DNA of 64,000 bases from Juglans regia (lineage: Eukaryota > Streptophyta > Magnoliopsida > Fagales > Juglandaceae), in NCBI RefSeq assembly GCF_001411555.2, contig NC_049909.1:17222623-17286622 (forward strand), read 5' to 3'. The notes under the pieces were generated by a model. It saw only the letters and a program-made list of their open reading frames with translations. It was not told the origin of the DNA and did not search any database. This document shows, in pieces, positions 35,162-48,101 of this stretch. Numbering within the stretch: the first letter of the stretch is position 1; the number at the start of each line of letters is the position of its first letter. The translations under genes and the position numbers were made by a program.

Positions 35162-38100
35162 ATGGCGGCGATTGAGGCTGCAGTTCCCATCTTCTCAGTC
35201 TACTCTTATTCTCCCTCTAAACTCGCGTTAGCCCCTAAACAGTTACCCTTCTTAAGAGTCCATGTAACCAGTTCCATCCCTACTCGTTTTCGTAGTTTCC
35301 CTCTCTTTCCTGTCCCCTTCGTCCGCAACCACCTCACGAAAAACCACCACTGCTTTGAACAGTCTTCTGCGCTGCAGGAGGTCGTGGTAGAAGAGCAAAC
35401 AGAGCAGACCGTGGAGCTAAACCAGAAGAGAAAGCTCTATGTGGTCAATCTTCCCTGGTCTCTCTCCGTTGTTGACATAAAGAACCTCTTCGGCCAGTGC
35501 GGAACTGTAAAAGACGTTGAGGTTCCTATTCTTCTTTCATTTTCATGCAAATTTGAATATTGGGTTCTGAATCTCTGATAATTCTGTTACTTTGAATAAT
35601 GGGTTTGAAATTTTTTTAGTACGGATTAAGGATTTTGATTACCATAGAAATTTGAGTAATGGGTTTCGATTATGTGTATTGAAAATGCAGATAATAAAGC
35701 AGAACAATGGGAAGAGCAGAGGCTTTGCTTTCGTGACAATGGCGTCTGCCGAAGAAGCTCAGGCCGTGATTGATAAATTTGATTCTCATGTAAGTTGTTT
35801 TTGTTATGTATTTCATCTGTGTGTTTTATATTTGGTTATATGCTATATAGTTTGTACGTATACTTATCTTATATGTTTAAACTAATTTAGTTCTTGAATA
35901 GATGAAACGAACCCACATTAAATTTTGTTTAATAAACGCACATTTGAGAACATGTAGCAAACGTTTTTAAATTTCACATTCTTAGAAGTTTAATTTTTTT
36001 TAGAAAAAATACATCGTTCATTTTTTTACTCAGCTCAGTTACATTTTGATGGAGAATATATTTCTAAAGAATGCTCACCTTGGCAATTACTATGAATAAT
36101 GGAGAGAGAGAAACTTTTTTTTTTTTGATAAGTAATCAAAGATAATATATTCATAAAGATAGGCAAAGCCCAAGTACACAGGAAGTATACGTGAAGAAGT
36201 GCCTAGTTAGAAGTTACAAAAGAAAGAAAAAGATCATGGATACTAAGACCGTTACAAACTATGGCCCCCGCCCATGAGAACGCTTATGGCCCCCGCCCAA
36301 ACGCTTATGGGCTGTTTCATTTACTCTGGAAGTCTCTTTATTGGATCAACACCCTCTAGATTTCTTAGAGTAATATCAGGAGGGTAAATTTTTCTAAATT
36401 CCAATCATTGCTTTCAAGTTCAGTTGTAAGGATTTTACCACATTAGTCCTTTGGGATTCACAGATTTATCATCTTATTGTTCACCATATTTTTGCACATT
36501 GAATTTAATTTTGAGAGTGATCAAATGCTGATGTAACAAAATCCTGACCACTAAATTTGAAAGCAATAATTAGATTTTAGAGAAATCCATCCAGTAGATT
36601 ACCCTAGAAAATCTGGAGGATCTTAATTCGCCTTTATTAGAGTATTAGTATTTGCTCATTTATTTATCTTTAATTTTTCCCCATCTTTGTTGGGCGCTCA
36701 TCTTTTCCTTGTAGCGCCTTTACTTAAATCAAATTGCTTCCCCTTCTGCAGTCTCATTCTCATTGCTCATGGCCAATAAAATGCAGGCTTAGGGTTTTGT
36801 AGTCTGAAGGTTTAGTTTGAAATGAGCGAGATTGTTAGGAGACTTTGTTAGAGAAGTGGCGCATGCACTGATCCCTAAACTGGCCATATCAATGTTTCTT
36901 TGGCATTGTGGGTGTTATCTTTTCAATTATCTGTACATTTTAGTTCTTTTAGAAGTTAAATGAGTTAATGATTATATGTAAATATTGAGGTCCTTATGTC
37001 ATATATGCCAATATTCAATATTCTTGAAGGCATGTGAACTTGAAGACTGAAAATGAGTTAATTACCATGTTTCCCATCTGATTTGACTTGCATCTTGGAA
37101 GACATCAACTCACTTTTTTTTGGTGCAGGAAATATTGGGTCGGATAATAGGGATACAGTTTGCTAAGAGATTCAAGAAACCTTCTCCACCACATCCTCAA
37201 GGTCATCTTGCTGGAGAGACACACCATAAACTTTATGTGTCTAATCTTGCATGGAAAGTAAGATCCACCCATCTCAGAGATTGTTTTGCTGAAAACTTCA
37301 AACCAGCCTCAGCCACGGTTGTCTTTGATGCCGGGAAACCTGCTGGCTATGGCTTTGTCTCTTTTGCTTCACAGGAGGAAGCAGAGGCTGCAAAATTTGC
37401 TTTGGATGGGAAGGTGAAAAATTATTAATCTTGTTGGCTTTTATTTTTTGGATAATTTTTCTTGACTTTAACTTGCTTTTTCCTATTTATCTGCTGGAGT
37501 TTGGATGATATGTTCTTTTAGATCACATTAACAGGTTGAGTGGTTTGTTACTATTGCAGTTAATTGGGTAACTAATAGGGGTAATTTTTTTCTTTGTATT
37601 AAACCATTAACAGGTTAAGTGGTTTTTCTTTGTATTAACCATTAACAGGTTGAGTGGTTTGTTACTATCTGCTGGACTCTGTTTTTTCCCCTTTTGTTTT
37701 CTTTTTTCTTTTTTTTTTTTGTTCAAGGTCAACAATTCTATTGTCCACATATCCATGTACTTGTATTACACAGTAAACATAGTTAGAGCTTAGAGAGGGA
37801 TGATGGTAGAACTTGTACTTCTCAGTGATGTAGGTTTATCCAAAGGAATATTAAGTTTATATATTATAAAATTGATAATTTGAGTCGGCAGATGCTGTAG
37901 AAGGTTCGATTTACTGATGTAAGCGTAGTCTTGAACATAATGTTGCTTGATTTGTGTGCATGTGGAAACTTGATTCCATTTCTTTCAGTTGGGGCCACAG
38001 GTCTAGTTTTGCTTGCTTTCCTGTCTGCCTGCTCCCATGTAAATATTCTCCTTTTGCTTTGGAAAACCGGACTGAAGAAAATACCAAAGCTTGTTAATGT

Positions 38101-38618
38101 CTAGTGAGGGGGGGGGGGTAAAAAAAATTGTACAGACATGGTAAACCCTCAGCTTCCTTGGCTCCCTTCTGCTTCCATGAGCACACTTTCTCCTGGCTTG
38201 GACTTTACTACATTGAAGAACTTTTCATCAGTAATGCAAGGGAGGTGGGAGAGAGATTTTATTCATCATCTCAGCATGTGTATTTTCTCAACTGTTTACC
38301 ATTATATACATAAATGCACACTGACAACCCCCCCCCAACAATCGCACACTCAGCTAGCCACCCCTCTTAACACATAATATCCTTTCAAGAGTCTGGAAAT
38401 TTTATCTAGTTTCAGTTAGATGCATCAGATGGTATTTAATGAATTTATTGGCTACTTGGTCATGTCTGATTGAGGAGTAATAAATGATTTCTCAATTTCT
38501 CCGCATGCAGGAACTGATGGGCAGACCCCTTCGTCTGAAATTCAGTCAAAAGAATGTTGATGAAGCTGGAAGTGAAAAGGAAGAAGTTGTATCTGAGGAT
38601 CAACAGGAAGAGCTGTAG
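35162..38618 (+). CDS. Chloroplast two-RRM RNA-binding protein (28/33 kDa ribonucleoprotein-like)
   Basis: Four exons (35162-35521, 35691-35789, 37129-37413, 38511-38618) join in phase 0 to give 283 residues. I chose the ATG at 35162; the open frame extends upstream only through a TTG. Residues 1 to about 60 are Ser/Pro/Arg-rich with few acids, a likely plastid transit peptide, followed by an acidic linker at about 70-85. RRM1 has RNP2 LYVVNL (92-97) and RNP1 KSRGFAFV (128-135). RRM2 has RNP2 LYVSNL (188-193) and an RNP1-like PAGYGFVSF (224-232). A short acidic tail ends the protein. The layout and the phrases FAKRFKKPS and GRPLRLKFS fit the At2g35410-type chloroplast ribonucleoproteins, which bind and stabilise or help edit plastid mRNAs. 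Intron 2 (35790-37128) contains a retroposon tail in reverse orientation. Confidence 0.93.
36115..36240 (-). mobile_element. LINE/SINE-type 3' tail in RRM-gene intron 2
   Basis: On the minus strand it reads GTATACTTCCTGTGTACTTG, then GGCTTTGCCTATCTTTATG, AATATATTATC.. and ends in poly-A (poly-T 36115-36126 on plus). The same ending occurs on the plus strand at 60431-60496. A shared 3' end plus poly-A marks non-LTR retroposition. Confidence 0.55.
37527..37668 (+). repeat. Three short direct repeats in RRM-gene intron 3
   Basis: CATTAACAGGTTGAGTGGTT or a one-base variant occurs three times (about 37526, 37606 and 37640), twice followed by TGTTACTAT. This points to local slippage duplications. 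Confidence 0.6.
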
Positions 38619-39930
38619 ATCCATAGACATCCTTTGGTGATCTCAATCCTTGGGTGGCTGATTAAGAGTAATCTGGCAGAAGCTGGAATCTTACACTCAA
38701 TTGCCCATGAAAAGTCATGGAAGGTCTTATCTTTGGTCTGAACATTTTTGCCTTCATAAACTTCTCCATTTGAATTTTATGAGTACTTTATTCTAACAGT
38801 TAGCTTTTTTTTTTTTACTTACTCATGCATCTTCTTGTTTTTGTCAATTTGTTGAATGCATGTTACCTGTCTTATTTTCAGATCTATTGGTGTAAATTTA
38901 TTTTGTATATTAGAATTGCTCAAAGAAATCTTTTTACCGGTGTTATTTAATGACATTATTTTTCTGGTCTTCAACCTCAGATTTGCATGCGAGTGAATAA
39001 CACCATATAAATTTACTAAAATCATCAATAAGAAGGAGATAATAACTGAAACCATTTGAAGAAACGAGGGATATTAGCCAAGCATATTAAAAAAAGAAAT
39101 GGCTTCACATTCTGTTGTTCCCTGTCATATTTGTCTGGTAGATTGGAGATTTGGAGCCACGTTTGAAGATTATACGAGGTTAGTGCGAGAAGTTTTTTGG
39201 AATCTATAAGTTGACATTGTAAATTTGAATTTATTTCTGTAGCTTAGCCTGTAATAACTGTTATACTGAAAGAAGGATGTAGTATTGGTGTGTCTTTGGA
39301 GGGGTAGACCATACCACTGAAAAAGTAAAATCTGAAGGGATTTCATCAAGTGTATGGTTAGAGAGAGAAAGCCAGATGGGGGTGAGAATATTCTTAATTG
39401 ACCAATTACCATCCTTAATGTTAAACTACATTTTCAGTCTGCAAAGGATGCACCCTGTTTATAGATTTGGTTGGCTGAATGGTTGGGGGCATGATGTGAA
39501 GGACATTCTTGGTGCTCGTGTAAGTTTGAGCATTATGCTTGTTTGTCTTTACTATTATGGGATTAGGTTCTTTGCTATGCGGTTGAGTTTGATAATTGCT
39601 GGTATGGCATTCGTTTGAAACTGGTTATTGAGAAAACTTTAGTTTAACTTGCTTAATTGCAAGGAAAAGTGGCTCTTGGCGTCTAAACGAGAATATATGC
39701 TTACATCTTTATAAAGCGGAATCTAGAGGCCATCTACTGATGAGGCCACAGAAAGTGGCACTTTGATGCACAAAGAAGACAAGTGGAGCTTTAGTTTTTT
39801 CTTTTGTAATGAAGTCAAGTGTTCCAATCAGATATATTCCCTCCAACTCTATCGTAATTCCTTTTTTTTTTTTTTTTTAGTACAACATATTTTACTTTTC
39901 CTTTGAATGGCCATTACAGAAAGCCTACTT
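38619..39930. other. 3' flank of the RNA-binding gene
   Basis: The 3' UTR probably extends toward 38800. Frames at 38819, 39170 and 39376 have no recognisable motif. No other gene is seen. Confidence 0.45.
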
Positions 39931-40254
39931 AAGGTCCCGTTTGGATGTTGGAACGTACTGAGATTAATTTAGTCCAGTCTAATTTTAAGTTGAGTCTAAC
40001 ATCCAAACACTCAACTCTCCAATCACTAAGCATCACTCGACTCAATCTCTTTACATATGAGATCTGTAACTTTTTTCAACTCAACATCTCTTTACATGCG
40101 AGACCTATAATATTTTTCAACTTCTCATAAATACATCTAAACTCATCTTAATATTTAAACACATCTTAGGTGGGTCTTACAAAACTTATTCTACCATCTC
40201 AACTCATTACTATTCATAAAGAACTCAATTCAGCTCAATATCCAAACGAGGCCT
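39931..40254. mobile_element. Long copy of the GTTTGGAT family
   Basis: The left end GGTCCCGTTTGGATGTTGG is mirrored by CAATATCCAAACGAGGCC at the right. The interior holds ACATCCAAACACTCAACTC, CTCATCTTAATATTTAAAC and CTCAACTCATTACTATTCAT, suggesting internal rearrangement or two nested copies. Confidence 0.6.
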
Positions 40255-41260
40255 AAGTCACGTTATGAAAAAAGACTATGACAGATAAACCAGTTACTCC
40301 AAAATAAGGTTCTACTGATGTCCACACTCTTACAACACGGTTTAGCCTTTCTGATAAAAAAGAGGAGAGAATTCATACTCGAGATTCCTAACAAAATACA
40401 ATAGAAACCACAAGACTAGGACACCTAACTTGGCAGCCCATTTCAGCAAACAAATATATACCTCGACAGAAAATTTAAGTTAGATCTTGTTCTCTCAGTT
40501 TGTGTGATGTACAGATGCAACTTGATGCATGCTTTCAGCATTTTTAGACGTGTAAAGTTCTTCTGAGATTCTCACTTTAACTAGCTTGAACAATAAAAAG
40601 GAAAAGAAAAACAGTGGACTGATTGCTTTATTGAATTGCCCAACCACCAACACCACCTTAGTCAACAAACCATTATCTCGTAAAAAAGATGGCAAGAACC
40701 AAAAAGAAAAAGAAAAAGAAAAAGAAAAAGAAAAAGAACGGCTATGAGTTCCCTAATATTCCTGATTTCGATTTCTACACAAGCCCCTTTGCAACTTTTC
40801 CACTCCATCTTGTCTCTTCATAAAAATATACATTGTAGGAGCTTTCTATATCCCTTTACTTGTTATTTTTGTCCTCCCATCACTCTCAATCTACACAACC
40901 AGCAGTGGTACAGTGCTTTCTATTGCTATTATATGTTCTATTCAATTGTTCGGACGAAAATTTCACGAACCATCCAGGAACTATCCTGTCCATACTCTGT
41001 TGATCAGGTAATACTTTGGTGGTTCTATTTTTATTTCAGTCCCAAGAGAACTCTCTCTCAAACTCCTTGCATGGTTTTGAAAATTCAGTGCAAGTTGGGG
41101 TTCCAGTTTGTAGTATGAAGGTCGTCTGCAACCGTTTTGAATGATTTCATTCTCTGCCTCGTTTACCTCCTTCTGTTCTTAGAATATTCACTAGCTTGGC
41201 AGGAAGAAAGAGAAACATGATGTTATTGATAGTTTAAAATCGTGGTCGTCAAAGTTAGTC
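40255..41260. other. Upstream flank of the ATL gene
   Basis: It holds a GAAAAA-type tandem tract at 40704-40737. The plus-strand frame at 40744-41118 is Phe/Ser-rich low complexity and is not supported as a gene; it may be the promoter or 5' leader of the RING gene. Confidence 0.45.
40704..40737. repeat. (GAAAAA)n minisatellite
   Basis: Five to six AAAAAG units in a row just upstream of the ATL gene. Confidence 0.8.
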
Positions 41261-42301
41261 ATGGCAATTGTAGATAACCCGAAAACTTGGATACCTTATA
41301 CGCCTACCAAAGACTGTTCTCAAGGCATTTGTAGTTTATACTGTCCACAGTGGTGCAATATCATCTACCCTCCACCCCCCTTTGAATTCCCCGATGACAA
41401 TTCTAGTCCAAGTTTCTCCCCTCTTGTTATTGCAGTCATTGGCATTTTGGCAAGTGCTTTCCTTCTTGCGAGTTACTACACCATAATATCCAAGTACTGC
41501 AGCAGCCCCAACTCGACAAGAAGAAGAGAAGATCATGACTCCAATGAAGAATTGGAAGACAATCGCAATCCGATGCTCCATGAACCGTGGCATACTGCAA
41601 CTACCGGCTTGGATGAGGCGCTTATAAAATCCATTACAGTATGCAAGTACAAGAAGATGGAAGGGTTGGTTGAAGGTACTGATTGCTCTGTTTGTCTCAG
41701 TGAGTTTCAAGAAGATGAGAGCATAAGGCTCTTACCAAAGTGTAGTCATGCTTTCCATCTCCCATGCATTGATAAATGGCTCAAATCCCATTCAAGTTGC
41801 CCTTTATGTCGTGCTAATATAGTGCTTTTCAGTGGTAAGCCGCTTCCTTTGCCTACGCCAGTGACAGAAATACCTCCTAGCAATGAAACTTTTCCAGGAG
41901 CCCCACAGGCAAATGAAAGTGTAGCTCTTGAACTAGACTTGGAAAGATGTGTCACGGAGGAAGAAATGATACATAGTGATATTGCTCCAAAGAACTCAGT
42001 ACGTGCATTTAGTGATTTGGGCAACTCAGAAAAGACAGATACCATGCTTGAGATTAGAGATGGAGGATATCAACATCTTAGAAGATCGCTTTCCATGGAT
42101 CTATCGTGCCAAATCCGTTCTTCTGTTGCTAATATTTTGTGCATGAATCAAGATGAAGTTGTTCAAGTGGAAGAGAGCCAGCCTGGTGATGCTAGCTCAT
42201 CGAAGCAATTCTCAGCAGGAGTTGAAAAGTCTAGCAATAAAATCAGGGTCTTGCATTTTGTAATGAGCCCAATTGCAATGAAAAGATCATTTTCAAGTTG
42301 A
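41261..42301 (+). CDS. RING-H2 E3 ubiquitin ligase, ATL family (ATL54-like)
   Basis: An intronless frame of 346 residues, as is usual for ATL genes. ATL proteins are membrane-anchored E3 ligases that pass ubiquitin from an E2 to target proteins. After a Cys/Pro-rich N-terminus comes one membrane segment at about 55-77 (SPLVIAVIGILASAFLLASY), then the GLD motif at 116-118. The RING-H2 finger spans 142-183 with C142-x2-C145, C161-x-H163, H166-x2-C169 and C180-x2-C183; W173 is the conserved E2-contact position. The C-terminal region is acidic and Ser-rich, with the RRSLSMD motif at 274-280 and an MKRSFSS end, both seen in the ATL52/ATL54 branch. The start at 41261 is the first ATG that keeps the Cys-rich N-terminus. 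An AATAAA signal lies at about 42362. Confidence 0.94.
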   Translation: MAIVDNPKTWIPYTPTKDCSQGICSLYCPQWCNIIYPPPPFEFPDDNSSPSFSPLVIAVIGILASAFLLASYYTIISKYCSSPNSTRRREDHDSNEELEDNRNPMLHEPWHTATTGLDEALIKSITVCKYKKMEGLVEGTDCSVCLSEFQEDESIRLLPKCSHAFHLPCIDKWLKSHSSCPLCRANIVLFSGKPLPLPTPVTEIPPSNETFPGAPQANESVALELDLERCVTEEEMIHSDIAPKNSVRAFSDLGNSEKTDTMLEIRDGGYQHLRRSLSMDLSCQIRSSVANILCMNQDEVVQVEESQPGDASSSKQFSAGVEKSSNKIRVLHFVMSPIAMKRSFSS

Positions 42302-42618
42302 AGATTGTTGCTTACTAGGAATGGGAGAAGACGGCACACAATCGATATTCCTGTCTGAAAAAATAAAATAATCAGAAGGAAATGGAAAATTAGTTCAAAT
42401 TAATTGGGTGTAGTGAAAATCAGATACAAACATACAATGGCTTAAAGATGTCATTAAGACCAAGTTTTATTGAACACTGTCATTTCTTTTGAAACATTGT
42501 ATGCCATACGTACGCTATGCTCCTGGTTGCCTTCATGTGCATTATAGCATTCTTTAACAACCTTTTGTTTTGTCTATCATCCCTTCCCAAAAAAACATGT
42601 TCTCCATTTGCTTTACCC

Positions 42619-42656
<38 letters not shown>

Positions 42657-43051
42657 CAAGAGTCAATATGCAGGTGACAAAACTTGGGAAAAGAGTCATC
42701 TCCATCTCTATTTGAAGTGAAATGGATAGTATACATGTACTATAAAATATGAGATATTTCACTTATTATTTTAAATGAAATAACCAAAAAAAAACGCATT
42801 TTTAGTTGGGTTACAGTCACAGTCCGCAACATTAATTATCATGTCATATTGTCACTGTGGTTGGGCCACACAAGTTGGAGGGGCAAATTTTAAATTTGCT
42901 TGGCCTATATATATGTATGTGAGGACAAGTACTACAAGGTTGGAATGTTTGGCATAACAACAAGATGGTTTTATGTCAAAAAAAGCCAATTTAAACTGAT
43001 GGCACTGTTGTGCATATATGCACAACAATGAGTATATATATGCTTGAGATT

Positions 43052-43079
<28 letters not shown>
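42302..43079. other. ATL 3' flank, microsatellites
   Basis: It contains AATAAA near 42362, (CT)n at 42622-42653 and (GA)n at about 43053-43078. No gene is seen. Confidence 0.5.
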
Positions 43080-43083
<4 letters not shown>

Positions 43084-43116
43084 TAATGTGTCAATTAGGC
43101 AAGTCGATCAGCTTGA

Positions 43117-43150
<34 letters not shown>

Positions 43151-43203
43151 TAGCTCATGGAATACTGTGAGTGGAGTACTGTGTCAATTAGGCAAGTCGA
43201 TCT
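43080..43203. repeat. Direct repeats flanking a (TA)n tract
   Basis: GTGTCAATTAGGCAAGTCGA occurs at about 43088 and again at about 43182, 94 bases apart. A (TA)n tract at 43119-43148 lies between. GAGTA(A/C)T precedes both copies. Confidence 0.75.
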
Positions 43204-43906
43204 GCTGTCGACCCTGTGAAGAATTAAAAAAAAAAAAATTATATTTTAGATCTCATTGAGTCTAATCCTCCTAAATAAATGAGATCCATTAAAAGGCCAG
43301 CCTGAATGAAATAAGGATAGCATTGCAGATGATGCCATTCATGTTCCTAACCTACATCCAGGTTGGGCTTTACCTACTTGGGTTATGACATTTCTTCTTG
43401 TCATCAGTTGCTTACATTTAGCACCAAAAATCCTAAAGATAATGGGCCTCAAATTGTTGAATGAACCCTGTAAAAATATATATTCGCTTACCCACTTGTC
43501 AAATTCAGAACTAGCTAACTTCCTTTTTCTACGTCTGGGAAGACCCAGAAAGCCAGGGTTAGAAAGGCATGCAAGAGAGGCTAATTGTCTGACAATAATA
43601 AACAAATAGAATCATTGCTAATGGATTATACATTCTGCAAATTGATCATGGTGCTATCTACTGGGCAAGAAGAAGGCAGACGTTGTTTTTTTCCCTCGGT
43701 ACTTAATTTTGGGGCGGCAAATGGGTGGTACGTTCAAGGTGCTCTCCAGAAGATACTGACCTCTAAATTCTGGAAAAAGTTAAGAGATATAGGAAAATAG
43801 TTGTGATCATACTCATTGTTGTTTAGTTCCCTTATAGGATATTTGAAAGATACCTTTAGGAACTATATATGGATTAAAAGTATGGATTAATCAAAGATAC
43901 AATGCT

Positions 43907-43937
<31 letters not shown>

Positions 43938-45097
43938 CCATATATAGCTATATGTATTATGTCAGTATGCCTAGCTGTAGCTAGCCAAAATGCTTATTCT
44001 ATTGTAATTGCTGGTAATCCTAATATATTGTCTCACTCTAGTTCTCTCTCTCTGATCTGTCACGCACACATGTACACACAAACAAAGATCTGGGTTTTGA
44101 ACGTCATCTTCTTGGTAAAGAAAGGGAGCTTCTTGTATATTGTATAGAGTGCAGAGAGGGCATTGGAAAAAGTGAGATGTTTTTGTTGTTTTCATGAGGA
44201 AAGCTGTATATGAAGGAGGGGTTTTGTGGGATCGATGCATTTTTCCTTTAGTGTTGATTCCCAGCCTCCAGTTTTTGTTTCTATGCGTGGGATAAATCGG
44301 TATCCTCATTAAGACTCGCGTCCTCTTGCGTAAAACCAGATAGAGACGTGCATGGATGGCGCTAGCTATCATATATGTTTGTTTGTGTGTATGTGTATGT
44401 GTATGCGTATGCGCGAGAGAGAGAGAGATCAGAGAGACATCATTGTGGATGTTTTATATTAATTCTATATATATACGACCCACTTTTGTATCCATCTTTC
44501 ATTATAATTAATTAAGAAAATTACAAGCTGGAAAAAAGGGAAAAGAATGACCAATCATTAATGGTTCATTTTAATATGAAAATGATGCCAAAAACTTGTA
44601 AACGAACTAGCATTAGATTATGCATCTACATATAATTTGCATAATATAACCTTAAATTGAACTGCATTAAATTATGCATATCTAAAAATTTGTATAGTTA
44701 TGAACAATATTTCTACAAATTTGATAATATATTGTTCACTCTCTAAATCTTATTTTATTACTTTTTCTCTCTCCTCCCTCCCTCTCTCTCTCTCTCTCCT
44801 CACCAACGGATAGAATTTTAGGGAAAAAAATTCTAGGAGATGCTAAATGATAGAATTTGCAATGGTGCTAATTACAAAAAAGAATATATTAGGAAAATAA
44901 ATAAATAATAATAAAATAATCATATTTTATTATTATTTGGCTAAAAAATACATAATCCAATGTGGAAGTTTTTCTTGATATATAAAATCAAATCTTCAAA
45001 AGATGTGATTTTACGATCCAATACTAGTGCTCACTAGCTAGGACTACATGCAACAATTAACATTCAAGTTTCAGTTTTGAAAGTCATGAAAAAAATT

Positions 45098-45143
<46 letters not shown>

Positions 45144-45441
45144 TGATTCGAAAGATCAAAAGTTGTTCCAGATTTATAGTACACATGATTCTCATGATAG
45201 TCCCAATATACATACTTGACTATGGGAACATCTATGGGACAGAAATGGAGTGATGTCTCAAAAGAAAGCTAAAAATGTACCATTTGAAACTGTGCATCCA
45301 TCATGTTTTACATATAATAGATTCTCTTCAATGGGGGCACTTGAGAGGTCAGATGAATTATTAGTGCCGTGGAGAAGAGGGAAGAACTGAAAGAACATGG
45401 CATCTGACATCTTCAACTCGACTAGATTCAGTGACGGATAC

Positions 45442-45499
<58 letters not shown>

Positions 45500-46554
45500 G
45501 TCTATGGAAGATAATTAGATACTGTACTTAAAATTTTCAGTTTATCATGAAATAGTGTACTTATGATCTAGTGTATATATATATATATATTTATTAAAGA
45601 TTCAAGTGAGAGAGAAATAGATACGTAAAGTAGTTCTTATAATATTTATTGCTTAATACACTATAAATAATAAATATTATAAAACTTATTTTATATGTTT
45701 ATTTTTTTTTCTGTTCGGATAAAAACTGTGTCATGCGCACTTAGGATCAATGACTTTTATAAATAAGTCAAACACATTGATTTATCTTTAATTAATGAAA
45801 ATCTGGGTGAATAAACTAATGCATGTATATATCCTAATTAATTTAAGATTAATATTGTCTATTACCTCAAATTATGATCAATTAGGATATAATTCGCGAT
45901 ATTAGCAATATTGTAATATCCATACAACATTACTGAATGATAAAACTAATTTCATTTTGGAATTTTAGTTTTTTTTGTTAAAAAAAAACTAATATTGAAT
46001 GAATTAATTACGATGAGGATATGATGTTTTAATTAACTAATAATATTATTAATTTACAGAAGAAATTAATGTAAGTCCAAGGTGTAGTAAGGGTTAGTAT
46101 TAGAAAAGTGTAGGAAAGGACAGTGCATGATGTGTTGGAAGGTGTGCCTCAAATTATGTCTTTGTTAGGAAGCGTTGAAATATTCGTGACGCTGCTTTCA
46201 CCTTCGAAAATGGAACCTTTTTGTTTTGTTTCTCTCAACGTACGGTGTCTTTATGTTTTATCGGTGCGTTAAGTTAACACATTATTAATTATTTAATCAT
46301 AAGATCCATTTAATTTTAACTAAAATTAAAGTACTTATTATTTTCTAAAATCGCTGATAATATATATAAAACGCTTTCACAGATCTTCACAGCATCGATC
46401 GATCTTTTCTGGTTCTTGCTGAGGATATGAAAAAAGAGGGAATTAAGAGCTGGGATTTTTTCTATTTTTTATACACTCATGACATAACATTTGGTTTATA
46501 AAGTGTAACATGACTCATAATTCCTTTTGTAACAAAACCTTGAACTTCACTAAT
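43204..46554. other. Intergenic, microsatellite-rich, no gene seen
   Basis: It holds (TA)n tracts at about 43908-43934, 45100-45139 and 45483-45499, a (CT)n tract at 45446-45482, and mostly AT-rich DNA elsewhere. Frames at 43385, 43585, 43971 and 45258 show no family pattern. Confidence 0.45.
45446..45499. repeat. Compound (CT)n(TA)n microsatellite
   Basis: About 18 CT units run directly into about 8 TA units. Confidence 0.85.
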
Positions 46555-46579
46555 CAACAAAAAAAAAAAAAAAAGGATT

Positions 46580-46760
46580 ACAGACATAAATCAAACCTTA
46601 AAAAGTCCGGAATACAATCTCCACATAGTAATTCTATCAACCTTTCTTACATAATGAGCAAGACAATGAGCAGCTAGCCATATTTGCTTCTCTATAAACA
46701 TGTTGAAAAACACATTCCCGAAAACAAGGTCATGACAACTTTTTAATCTCTAAATAAAAA
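46580..46760 (-). pseudogene. LINE RNase H relic, frameshifted
   Basis: On the minus strand one frame reads HVYREANMA and, after a frame change, AHCLAHYVRKVDRITMW. Together this resembles the end of the RNase H domain of plant LINE-type elements (H..REAN..AH.LA). The family's role was retroposition; this copy cannot work, because it is short and out of frame. No reverse transcriptase motif remains nearby. Confidence 0.5.
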
Positions 46761-47676
46761 CCATGCCAAGCAGTGAATTAACCATACATGCTGTCCTGGT
46801 GAACTGCTTCATGAACTTCTTTGTTGCAATTAAATACGTACGTAGGTGATCATTACGTACGTATGCCGACTCCAGATTCCAGAGTCGAATTGATTGAACT
46901 TTTCGGACATATGGGACATGCAAGAAGTTGTTTAAATTGATACATAAGGCTCACACACATGATGACTAGCATTTTGAAGGCGAAAAAGTGTGTTTAATTC
47001 TGAAGATCACTGGAACTCAAAATTAGCTACTGCAATGAATGTTGCTTTGCCTTTCTCGAAGATGAGACAAGCTTCTTGCATGCGCTCGGAGATCATGTGG
47101 TTGCAAGTAATATTTAAGGGACGAAGTCAGGATTATAAGTTTTTTTCAGGCCTGGAATAATAAATAATTAAATTAAGATTTTTTAAGAATACCTTTAACA
47201 AAGTGATAAAAAAAAAAAATGTGTAAACAATAATTAAGAAGGAAACATTAAATAAATTTCAAATTTGCATTTTTTCATAAATATTAGTAATTTTACATCT
47301 AAAATTTTCATATATTGCAATCAAAAGGTGAGATTGAACTATAGAAATGACTATATAGGAATTATATAAAAGAGGTAATATCGTAATATGTGTAAACCAT
47401 ATACTGAGTTTTGTGTAAAAGAGGTAATATACTGAGTACATGTAGGCTGTTCGTAGCTAACTATCAAGTAAACGTGCATGGGGTGGGGTTTGTTAAATAT
47501 TACCCAATAATTATAAACTCTAAAAGAGAAATAATTTAATATAAATTTTAAAATTATTATTTTTTTTTTTTAAATTACCTTAAAATTTTTCATTGGCCTC
47601 ATCACTGCTCAGACACCGCCAATCTATTGTATGAGTGCCCTTGGGCAAAGGGTTGTAGCTTGACCGGCGTTTTAAA
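46761..47676. other. Intergenic, no gene seen
   Basis: AT-rich DNA, with CGTACGTA-type repeats near 46848-46862. The 60-residue minus frame at 47259-47441 has no motif. Confidence 0.45.
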
Positions 47677-47834
47677 GTTATGTTTGGATAGTGAGTTGAA
47701 ATTAAAGGTAAAAATTAAATAAAATATTATTAGAATATTATTTTATAATATTATTATTATTTTAAAATTTAAAAAATTTAAATTATTTATTATATTTTAT
47801 GTAAAAATTTAAAAAAATTATAATAATAAAATGA
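47677..47834. mobile_element. Right-truncated copy of the GTTTGGAT family
   Basis: It begins TATGTTTGGATAGTGAGTTG and carries the AATAAAATATTATTAGAATA core, then stops at AATAATAAAATGAG without the inverted end. Confidence 0.55.
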
Positions 47835-48101
47835 GAAACTTTTTTACCATTGGGCATCAGTCTTCTTGTGGGCATTCGGAGAACACGCGCGATACAGACT
47901 TGTTTAATTATAGGGGAAATGAAGCTAAAAATAAAACAAAAGAATCTTCCCTCCTGTGCTCCAACAGGCACAGCAGGTATCGGAGTAGGAAGCGGAGAGA
48001 AATAATAATGTTCTTCATGGATCGTACGTTCAATGTACTACGTACTCATGAGCATCATTTGCATTATTTTTCGGCATTATTTGTATTTCATGTTAAAATT
48101 A

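Noticed and set aside
40744..41118. 124-residue plus-strand frame upstream of the ATL gene
   Set aside because: Composition is Phe/Ser/Leu-rich low complexity with no motif, and ATL genes are normally intronless, so it is not an upstream exon.
43971..44372. 133-residue minus-strand frame
   Set aside because: It crosses simple-sequence DNA, has no domain, and no splice partners or promoter features were found.
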